Of a stretch of 16,969 nucleotides of DNA, positions 1-5,267 are shown one piece after another. This DNA comes from JAIVJN01 sp036732565 (GTDB lineage Bacteria > Acidobacteriota > Vicinamibacteria > Vicinamibacterales > UBA2999): positions 1 to 16,969 of the forward strand of contig DAINCF010000097.1 in assembly GCA_036732565.1 (NCBI GenBank), given 5' to 3'. The notes under the pieces are model-generated. The model was not told the DNA's origin, ran no database searches, and worked only from the letters and a program-made list of their open reading frames with translations. Position 1 is the first letter of the stretch; each line of letters starts with the position of its first letter. Position numbers and translations under genes: made by a program.

Positions 1-1
1 G

Positions 2-328
2 TCCGCGCCGGCGTGCGATACGCCTCGCGACACCTTCCCGCCCGCTGCGCCGCAGCAACTGGCGGCGATCGCGGGCGCCGGCAATATCAGTCTGATCTGG
101 GAGCCGAACGCGGAGCCCGATCTCGCCGGATATATCGTGCTGCGAGGCGATGCGTCGAGCGACCGGTTGACACCGCTCACGCCGGCGCCGATCAAGGAGA
201 CGACGTTCAGGGACACGAACGTGCAGCCGGGCACGCGTTACGTCTACGCGATCGTCGCCGTCGACAACGCGTCACCGCAGAACGTCAGCGGGCAATCCGC
301 TCGAGTCGAGGAAACGGCACGACAATGA
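2..328 (+). CDS. Fibronectin type III domain protein, C-terminal fragment
   Basis: The reading frame is open from the window edge to TGA at 326-328, so the start and most of the protein lie upstream. The visible 108 residues begin with a Pro/Ala-rich stretch (TPRDTFPPAAPQQLAAIAG) and continue as one FN3-like beta-sandwich: ISLIWEPNAEPDLAGYIVLR, then a TTFRDTNVQPGTRYVYAIVA segment and VDNASPQNVSGQSA. The W, the DLAGYxVxR strand and the GTRYxYxIxAxDxxxNxS ending are the usual FN3 landmarks. FN3 modules are found in surface, secreted or lipid-anchored proteins and serve as spacers or carbohydrate/protein-binding modules. The fragment has no catalytic motif, so the function of the whole protein cannot be told. 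The following gene is separated by a repeat-filled spacer, so co-transcription is uncertain. Confidence 0.8.
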   Translation, partial: SAPACDTPRDTFPPAAPQQLAAIAGAGNISLIWEPNAEPDLAGYIVLRGDASSDRLTPLTPAPIKETTFRDTNVQPGTRYVYAIVAVDNASPQNVSGQSARVEETARQ

Positions 329-339
329 GAGGAAGAACG

Positions 340-483
340 TTTAGCCACCAAGACACGAAGAACACCAAGACGGCGGCCACCAAGGCACCAAGGCACCAAG
401 ATTCTTTGGCCAGAAGAGATTTCTTTGTGTCTTGTGTCTTGGTGGCCAGATTTCTTCGTGTTCTTTGTGCCTTCGCGGCTAAA
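340..483. repeat. Large imperfect inverted repeat of CACCAAG-type short units
   Basis: The element is bounded by TTTAGCC (340-346) and its complement GGCTAAA (477-483). The left arm (to about 401) is a run of 8-9-base units such as CACCAAGA, CACGAAGA and CACCAAGG. The right arm (about 420-483), read on the minus strand, gives the same kind of units (GCGAAGG, CACAAAGAA, CACGAAGAA, then GGCCACCAAGACACAAGACAC). The arms align with each other over about 60 bases with the boundary motif at both ends, leaving a loop of roughly 20 bases. It is less GC-rich than the flanking genes. Short translated ORFs across it (HQDTKNTK-type peptides) are by-products. From memory, repeats of this look are common between genes in environmental bacterial genomes; the mechanism is unknown to me. 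Confidence 0.85.
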
Positions 484-525
484 TCGTCTTCGTGTCTCGG
501 GTGGCGCACGTGTTCTTCGTGAGCT

Positions 526-531
526 AGGGGA
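526..531 (+). promoter_or_regulatory. Shine-Dalgarno site of the FAH-family gene
   Basis: AGGGGA lies 8 bases before the ATG at 540, good spacing for a ribosome binding site. It supports that start and places the 5' end of the mRNA leader in, or downstream of, the hairpin repeat at 340-483. Confidence 0.6.
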
Positions 532-539
532 ACAGTCGA

Positions 540-1298
540 ATGGATCGCATCTATCGCATCAAAGATGGCAGCGGGGGGCGGTGGGCGCTCGAGCGTGATG
601 GCAGCTGGTCGTGGCTCGCGGGCGAGGTGTTCGGCAGCTATCGCGCCGGCGCCGCCATCGCGCCGGATGGGCACACCCTGCTGGCACCGGCGGCGCCCTC
701 GAAGATCATGGCAATCGGGTTGAACTACAAGGACCACGCGGCCGAGATGAAGAAGGCGCTGCCGGAAGAGCCGCTGGTGTTCATGAAGCCCGCGTCCGCG
801 GTGATCGGGCCCGAGGAGGCGATCCGTATTCCCTCGTGGGCCGGTCGCGTCGATTACGAGTCTGAGCTGGCGCTCGTGATCTCGCGGCGCGCCTATCGCG
901 TGAAGGCCGCGCACGCCATGGACTATATCCTCGGCATCACGTGTCTCAACGACGTCACGTCGCGCGACTTCCAGAAGAAGGACGTGCAGTACACGCGCGC
1001 CAAGAGCTTCGATACCTTCGCGCCAATCGGACCGTGCATCGCCGTCGGCCTGAACCCCTCGTCGCTCGCGATCGAGGGCTTCGTCAACGGCGAGCGGAAG
1101 CAGTCGTCGAACACCAACCAGTTGATCTTCGCGGTCCCCGAGCTCGTGGAGTTCGTCTCGCGCTTCTGCACGCTGGAGGCGGGTGACATCATCACCACGG
1201 GCACGCCGGCGGGCGTGGGTCCGTTGCAGCCCGGCGATCGCGTCACCGTCACGCTGCAGGGCGTTGGCGAGTTGAGCAACCCGTGCATCGAGGGATGA
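540..1298 (+). CDS. Fumarylacetoacetate hydrolase (FAH) family enzyme
   Basis: This 252-residue protein has the typical single-domain FAH fold. Members are Mg2+/Mn2+-dependent cytoplasmic enzymes that hydrolyse C-C bonds of beta-diketo acids (fumarylpyruvate, acylpyruvates), decarboxylate oxaloacetate or isomerise catechol-degradation products. Visible landmarks are GLNYKDHA (60-67), FMKPASAVIG (81-90), the metal-ligand pattern DYESEL with E107 and E109, NDVTSRD with D138, RAKSFDTFAPIGP (153-165), a QLIF stretch (194-197) and GTPAGVG (221-227). The N-terminal 50 residues form the small lead domain common in acylpyruvase-like members. A good Shine-Dalgarno site supports the ATG. The gene lies 43 bases upstream of the carboxyltransferase gene, with a 28-bp palindrome between, and probably shares its transcript. 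The family is certain; the substrate cannot be read from sequence. Confidence 0.93.
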   Translation: MDRIYRIKDGSGGRWALERDGSWSWLAGEVFGSYRAGAAIAPDGHTLLAPAAPSKIMAIGLNYKDHAAEMKKALPEEPLVFMKPASAVIGPEEAIRIPSWAGRVDYESELALVISRRAYRVKAAHAMDYILGITCLNDVTSRDFQKKDVQYTRAKSFDTFAPIGPCIAVGLNPSSLAIEGFVNGERKQSSNTNQLIFAVPELVEFVSRFCTLEAGDIITTGTPAGVGPLQPGDRVTVTLQGVGELSNPCIEG

Positions 1299-1301
1299 CA
1301 G

Positions 1302-1329
1302 GTAGGGGCGGTTCGCGAACCGCCCCTAC
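1302..1329. repeat. 28-bp perfect palindrome, copy 1
   Basis: The arm GTAGGGGCGGTTCG is followed directly by its exact reverse complement, giving a perfect 28-bp palindrome 3 bases after the FAH stop codon. It ends 12 bases before the carboxyltransferase ATG, so a folded transcript would press against the ribosome binding region; no clear Shine-Dalgarno remains in those 12 bases. An identical copy is at 12975-13002. No T-run follows, so it is not a typical intrinsic terminator. Confidence 0.95.
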
Positions 1330-1341
1330 GACGTTCAGCGT

Positions 1342-2883
1342 ATGAACCCTATCGATAAGCTGAAAGACCTCGAGCGGCGCGCCGAGCTGGGCGGCGGCGA
1401 GGAGCGTCTCGCCAAGCAGCACGAGCAAGGCAAGCTCACGGCGCGCGAGCGGATGGAGCAGTTGTTCGACCCCGGCACGTTCGAAGAGGTCGACAAGCTC
1501 GTCGTCCACCGGTGTCGCGACTTCGGCATGGACCAGCACGTCATCCCCGGCGATGGCGTGGTCACCGGGCACGGCCGCGTCAACGGCCGCGTGGTCTACG
1601 CGTTCGCGCAGGACTTCACCGTGTTCGGTGGGTCGCTGTCCGAAACCAACGCGGCGAAGATCGTCAAGATCATGGACATGGCGCTCAGGAACGGGGCGCC
1701 GGTCGTCGGTTTGAACGACTCGGGCGGCGCCCGCATCCAGGAAGGCGTGCTCTCGCTCGGCGGCTACGCCGACATCTTCCTTCGCAACACGCTCGCGTCG
1801 GGTGTCATACCGCAGATCTCCGCGATCATGGGGCCCTGCGCCGGCGGCGCCGTGTACTCGCCGGCCATCACCGACTTCATCGTGATGGTCAAGCAGACGA
1901 GCTACATGTTCATCACCGGCCCCGATGTCATCAGCACCGTGACCCACGAGGACGTGACGAAGGAAGAGCTCGGCGGGGCGATGAGCCACAACGAGCGCAG
2001 CGGCGTCGCCCACTTCGCGGTCGAGAACGATGCGGAGTGCCTCGCGCTGATTCGCGAGCTGCTGTCGTTCATGCCATCGAACAATCTCGATGACGCCCCA
2101 TTGGTCGAGCGCGGCGATGCGGTTGACCGCGATCTCAGCGTGCTCGACTCGCTGATTCCCTCATCGCCGAATCAGCCGTACGACATGCTCGACTTGATTC
2201 ATGCGGTTGCCGACGATGACTACTTCCTGGAGGTGCAGCAGCACTTTGCCAAGAACATCGTCGTCGGCTTCGCGCGGCTTGGGGGCCGCTCGGTGGGAAT
2301 CGTCGCGAATCAGCCGGCGCACCTCGCGGGCACGCTGGACATCGACGCCTCGGTCAAGGGCGCGCGGTTCGTCCGCTTCTGCGACGCCTTCAACATCCCG
2401 TTGATCGTGTTCGAGGACGTGCCCGGCTTCCTGCCGGGCACGGTACAGGAGTACGGTGGCATCATCCGCCACGGCGCCAAGCTGCTCTATGCGTTCGCCG
2501 AGGCGACGGTGCCGAAGGTAACCGTCATCACCCGCAAGGCATACGGCGGCGCCTACTGCGTCATGGCCAGCAAGCACATCCGTACGGACTTCAACTACGC
2601 GTGGCCGTCGGCGGAAATTGCCGTGATGGGACCCGAGGGCGCGGTGAACATCCTGTACAAGCGCGAGATCGAGAAGGCCAAGGATCCGGCGGCCCTGCGC
2701 GCGCAGAAGGTGGCCGAGTTCCGCGAGAAGTTCGCCAACCCCTACGTCACCGCCGAGCGCGGCTTCATCGACGAGGTGATCCTGCCGCACGAGACACGGC
2801 TCAAGCTGATTCAAGCCCTCGCCACCCTCGACCACAAGCGCGACAAGAACCCGCCGAAGAAGCACGGGAACATCCCGCTGTAG
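1342..2883 (+). CDS. pccB: Acyl-CoA carboxylase carboxyltransferase subunit (PccB type)
   Basis: This 513-residue protein is a full-length carboxyltransferase of the propionyl-/acetyl-CoA carboxylase beta class (usual length 510-540). It moves the carboxyl group from carboxybiotin to an acyl-CoA, making methylmalonyl-CoA or malonyl-CoA in the cytoplasm. It has the two crotonase-like halves: GLNDSGGARIQEG (123-135) and the first oxyanion-hole motif GPCAGGAVYSPA (164-175), then FEDVPGFLPG (357-366) and the second oxyanion motif YGGAYCVM (401-408), followed by AWPSAEIAVMGPEGAVNIL (420-438). The residue after GGAY, which is Asp in actinobacterial PccB and helps set acyl-chain preference, is Cys406 here, so propionyl-CoA is likely but not proven. 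Decarboxylase subunits such as MmdA are close relatives; the adjacent biotin carboxylase favours a carboxylase. The ATG is standard for the family but lacks an obvious Shine-Dalgarno site. Confidence 0.95.
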   Translation: MNPIDKLKDLERRAELGGGEERLAKQHEQGKLTARERMEQLFDPGTFEEVDKLVVHRCRDFGMDQHVIPGDGVVTGHGRVNGRVVYAFAQDFTVFGGSLSETNAAKIVKIMDMALRNGAPVVGLNDSGGARIQEGVLSLGGYADIFLRNTLASGVIPQISAIMGPCAGGAVYSPAITDFIVMVKQTSYMFITGPDVISTVTHEDVTKEELGGAMSHNERSGVAHFAVENDAECLALIRELLSFMPSNNLDDAPLVERGDAVDRDLSVLDSLIPSSPNQPYDMLDLIHAVADDDYFLEVQQHFAKNIVVGFARLGGRSVGIVANQPAHLAGTLDIDASVKGARFVRFCDAFNIPLIVFEDVPGFLPGTVQEYGGIIRHGAKLLYAFAEATVPKVTVITRKAYGGAYCVMASKHIRTDFNYAWPSAEIAVMGPEGAVNILYKREIEKAKDPAALRAQKVAEFREKFANPYVTAERGFIDEVILPHETRLKLIQALATLDHKRDKNPPKKHGNIPL

Positions 2884-2884
2884 G

Positions 2885-2903
2885 CCGGCGGCTTCGCCGC
2901 CGG
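2885..2903. repeat. GC-rich stem-loop after the carboxyltransferase gene
   Basis: CCGGCGGC (2885-2892) and GCCGCCGG (2896-2903) form an 8-bp perfect stem with a TTC loop, starting one base after the stop codon (TAG, 2881-2883). It has no T-run. It may stop 3' exonucleases, or be part of the larger structured spacer that runs to 2996. Confidence 0.6.
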
Positions 2904-2977
2904 AAGGCGCACTCGCTCCGCCCGTGTGAGGGCCTGCTCGCGGGCGCTCGGCGAGGCAAAGCCGAGCCGCCTTCCGG
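2900..2977. repeat. Nested inverted repeats in the spacer before the biotin carboxylase gene
   Basis: CCGGAAGGCG (2900-2909) is the exact reverse complement of CGCCTTCCGG (2968-2977). Inside this pair, CTCGGC (2947-2952) can pair with GCCGAG (2961-2966). Together with the flanking hairpins at 2885-2903 and 2974-2990, which compete for the same bases, the 113-base spacer could take alternative folds. I do not recognise a known riboswitch or RNA family in it. Confidence 0.55.
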
Positions 2978-2996
2978 TGCGGAGCACCGGCCTTTT
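2974..2996 (+). terminator. Possible intrinsic terminator or attenuator before the biotin carboxylase gene
   Basis: CCGGTGC (2974-2980), a GGA loop and GCACCGG (2984-2990) form a 7-bp perfect stem followed by CCTTTT. The T-run is short for a strong terminator. It lies 20 bases before the chosen TTG start of the biotin carboxylase, so it could partly reduce read-through from the carboxyltransferase gene. It may also be simply another member of the hairpin-rich spacer. Confidence 0.35.
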
Positions 2997-3015
2997 AGCT
3001 GATAAACTCACGAGG

Positions 3016-4575
3016 TTGTCATCTGTTACCAAGATTCTGATCGCCAACCGCGGCGAGATCGCGGTTCGGATCATTCGCGCGTGTCGCGATATGGGCATCG
3101 CGACGGTGGCGGTCTACAGTGAATGCGATCGTGCCGCGCTGCACGTGCGGTTGGCGGATGAAGCGTGGCCGATTGGACCGAACGCGCCCCGCGACAGCTA
3201 CCTCCGAATCGACAAGCTCATCGACGTGGCCAGGCGCTCCGGCGCGGACGCGGTGCACCCGGGCTACGGGTTTCTCGCCGAGAACGAGGATTTCGCCGCG
3301 GCGTGTGAGCAGGCCGGCCTGACCTTCATCGGACCTTCTTCCCGCGTCATCGAGGTGATGGGCAGCAAGACGGCCGCTCGTCAGGCCGCGATGGCCGCCG
3401 GAGTGCCGGTCGTGCCGGGCACCGAGCAGCCGTTGGACGCCGATGTCCCCGACGCCGAGGTCCTCTCGATCGCGCAGCGCATCGGGTATCCGCTGATGCT
3501 GAAGGCGGTGGCCGGCGGCGGCGGCAAGGGGATGCGGATGGTGACGTCGCCGGACGAGCTCCCGAGCGCTCTTCGCGGGGCGCGCTCGGAGGCCGGCTCG
3601 GCGTTCGGCGACTCGGCGGTGTACCTCGAGCGACGGATCTTGAAGCCGAGGCACATCGAAGTGCAATTGCTCGGCGATCAGCACGGGACCGTGCTGCCGT
3701 TCGTGGAGCGCGAATGCTCCATCCAGCGGCGCCATCAGAAGGTAATCGAGGAGAGTCCATCCCTGGCTGTCTCGCCCGACCTGCGACGTCGCATCACGAC
3801 CGCGGCGGCGGCCGTGGCGAAGCGGGTCGGCTACACCAACGCCGGCACCATCGAATGCCTGCTCGACGAGGACGGCAGCTTCTACTTCCTCGAGATGAAC
3901 ACCCGCCTCCAAGTCGAGCATCCTGTCACCGAGATGGTGACCGGTATCGATCTCGTCCGCTGGCAGATTCGCATCGCGCGTGGCGAGAAGCTCGATGTGG
4001 ATCCCGACGCGCTGCTGACGCCGCGCGCGCATGCCATCGAGTGCCGCATCTACGCCGAAGATCCGGACAACGGGTTCCTGCCGTCACCTGGCCGCATTCA
4101 GGGCCTTCGTGTGCCGCAGGGGCCCGGCGTGCGCGACGACGGCGGCGCCTACGAGGGCGGCGAGGTTTCGATTCACTACGACCCGATGATCTCGAAGCTC
4201 ATCACCTGGGGCGAGGATCGACCGCACGCGCTGGCGCGCATGCGACGCGCGCTGGCCGAGTACGATGTGCGCGGCATCAAGACGACGATTCCGTTCTTCC
4301 AGTGGATTCTCGATGACCCCGATTTCGTGGCCGCGCGGTTCGACACCACGTTCATCGATCGCAAGCTGGCCGAGCGCAACGGGGACCCCTGGCGCGCGCT
4401 TGGCGCGGACGTCGAGGAGCTGGCCGCCATCGCCGCCGCCGTGTACGCGGCTACGCGTGTCCCCGTAGCGTCCAACCATCAAGGAGCCGGCACGAACAGT
4501 GCATCGAGCAGGGCTGACGAGTCGAGCCGACCGAGCGTCTGGAAGTCCGCCGGACGATCCGAGGCGCTCCGCTGA
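3016..4575 (+). CDS. accC: Biotin carboxylase subunit of the acyl-CoA carboxylase
   Basis: This 519-residue ATP-grasp enzyme carboxylates the biotin of the carrier protein with ATP and bicarbonate. It starts KILIANRGEIAVRIIRACRD, the usual N-terminus. Catalytic and nucleotide-binding features are K118, K163, the glycine loop GGGGKGMR (167-174), H213/E215 (RHIEVQ), K242 (HQKVIEE), E280, and FLEMNTRLQVEHPVTE (291-306) with E293, N295, R297 and E301, plus R344. The C-terminal domain ends in a linker of about 35 residues and WKSAGRSEALR, which is typical of bacteria with a split subunit. I chose TTG at 3016 because it puts the conserved KIL motif at residue 6; an in-frame GTG at 2926 would add 30 residues coded by the hairpin spacer. 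The stop overlaps the next ATG (TGATG), implying translational coupling to the biotin carrier. Confidence 0.95.
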   Translation: MSSVTKILIANRGEIAVRIIRACRDMGIATVAVYSECDRAALHVRLADEAWPIGPNAPRDSYLRIDKLIDVARRSGADAVHPGYGFLAENEDFAAACEQAGLTFIGPSSRVIEVMGSKTAARQAAMAAGVPVVPGTEQPLDADVPDAEVLSIAQRIGYPLMLKAVAGGGGKGMRMVTSPDELPSALRGARSEAGSAFGDSAVYLERRILKPRHIEVQLLGDQHGTVLPFVERECSIQRRHQKVIEESPSLAVSPDLRRRITTAAAAVAKRVGYTNAGTIECLLDEDGSFYFLEMNTRLQVEHPVTEMVTGIDLVRWQIRIARGEKLDVDPDALLTPRAHAIECRIYAEDPDNGFLPSPGRIQGLRVPQGPGVRDDGGAYEGGEVSIHYDPMISKLITWGEDRPHALARMRRALAEYDVRGIKTTIPFFQWILDDPDFVAARFDTTFIDRKLAERNGDPWRALGADVEELAAIAAAVYAATRVPVASNHQGAGTNSASSRADESSRPSVWKSAGRSEALR

Positions 4576-5189
4576 TGCAATTTCAGATTGAGATCGGTGA
4601 CAGGGTTCGGAACGTCGTCGTCCAGCGGAAGGGAGATCGCTTCACAGTAACCGTCGATGGTTACACGCACACAGTGGACGCGAGGCGTCTCGATCCGGAG
4701 ACACTGTCACTGCTCGTGGCGCCGCTCGGGCCCGCCGTGGCGCCGGATGGCGCCAAAAGAAACGCTGCGCCGGATGGCGCCCAAAAGAACGCTGGGCCGG
4801 ATCCCGCCAGAGGACGCACTGAGGACACCGTGCGCAGCGTGGAGGCGGCTGTTGCGCCCGGCCGCGAAGCTGGTGCCTTTACCATCAGTGTGAATGGGCA
4901 AGGCGTACCGGTTCAGCTTCGCCTCGGTGGTGCGGGACGTCGTGGACGAGACGCCGGCGGCCCGGCTGGCGCCGGACCGCAGAAGGTGACCGCACCGATG
5001 CCGGGCAAGGTGGTGCGTGTCCTCGTGAAGCCAGGCGACGAGGTGAACGCGAAGCAGGGACTCGTCGTGGTCGAGGCAATGAAGATGGAGAACGAGCTCA
5101 AAGCGGCTCGTGCCGGGCGCGTCCGCGACGTGCTCGTCACCGAAGGCCGATTGGTGGACGCCGGCGCCGTTCTGGTGATCGTCGACTAG
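4575..5189 (+). CDS. Biotin carboxyl carrier protein of the acyl-CoA carboxylase
   Basis: This 204-residue protein carries the swinging biotin between the carboxylase and carboxyltransferase. The C-terminal biotinyl domain (about 137-204) has VTAPMPGKVVRVLVKPGDEV and the biotinylation motif EAMKM with biotinyl Lys170, then ENELKA and the ending VDAGAVLVIVD. The N-terminal 50 residues (FTVTVDGYTHTVDARRL) and a similar stretch at 102-117 (FTISVNGQGVPVQLRL) look like strands of the linker domain that docks the carrier on the other subunits. Between them is a Pro/Ala-rich linker containing a 9-residue repeat (APDGAKRNA, APDGAQKNA). The ATG shares one base with the previous stop, and GAGG at 4561-4564 is a suitable ribosome site. 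Together with the preceding gene it equals a PccA-type alpha chain split in two. Confidence 0.93.
   Translation: MQFQIEIGDRVRNVVVQRKGDRFTVTVDGYTHTVDARRLDPETLSLLVAPLGPAVAPDGAKRNAAPDGAQKNAGPDPARGRTEDTVRSVEAAVAPGREAGAFTISVNGQGVPVQLRLGGAGRRGRDAGGPAGAGPQKVTAPMPGKVVRVLVKPGDEVNAKQGLVVVEAMKMENELKAARAGRVRDVLVTEGRLVDAGAVLVIVD
4740..4820 (+). repeat. 27-bp tandem repeat coding for the carrier-protein linker
   Basis: Units start at 4740, 4767 and 4794. The first two share GCGCCGGATGGCGCC and differ by a one-base gain and a one-base loss that cancel, keeping the frame; the third is diverged (GGGCCGGATCCCGCC...). Each unit codes for nine residues (APDGAKRNA, APDGAQKNA, GPDPARGRT). It lies wholly inside the flexible linker, where length change should be tolerated. 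Confidence 0.85.
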
Positions 5190-5249
5190 ACGTCTTGAAG
5201 GTCGAGAATGCTCTCGAGACCAGTCCACTCCGCGCAAGCTTGCAGGCCT

Positions 5250-5262
5250 GAGGCGGAGCCTC
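5250..5262 (+). promoter_or_regulatory. Small hairpin carrying the likely ribosome site of tamB
   Basis: GAGGC (5250-5254), GGA and GCCTC (5258-5262) form a 5-bp stem. GGAG (5255-5258), mostly in its loop, is the best Shine-Dalgarno candidate, 9 bases before the ATG at 5268. A 10-bp palindrome GCAAGCTTGC lies just upstream (5234-5243). The 78-base gap from the carrier gene shows no clear promoter or terminator. Confidence 0.4.
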
Positions 5263-5267
5263 GCTAG

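Noticed and set aside
13..522. 169-residue plus-strand ORF running over the FN3 end and the hairpin repeat
   Set aside because: It is out of frame with the clear FN3 domain, and its C-terminal half is the translated CACCAAG-type repeat; no protein family features are present.
285..914. 209-residue minus-strand ORF across the hairpin and the start of the FAH gene
   Set aside because: It is antisense to a well-supported enzyme gene and its composition follows the third-base GC bias of the other strand.
1302..1329. Palindrome as a standard intrinsic terminator for the FAH gene
   Set aside because: The stem is strong but no T-run follows on either strand, and the next gene starts 12 bases later on the same strand.
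2926..3015. GTG 2926 as the start of the biotin carboxylase
   Set aside because: It would add 30 residues encoded by the hairpin spacer before the conserved KILIANRGE motif, which in this family sits within the first few residues.
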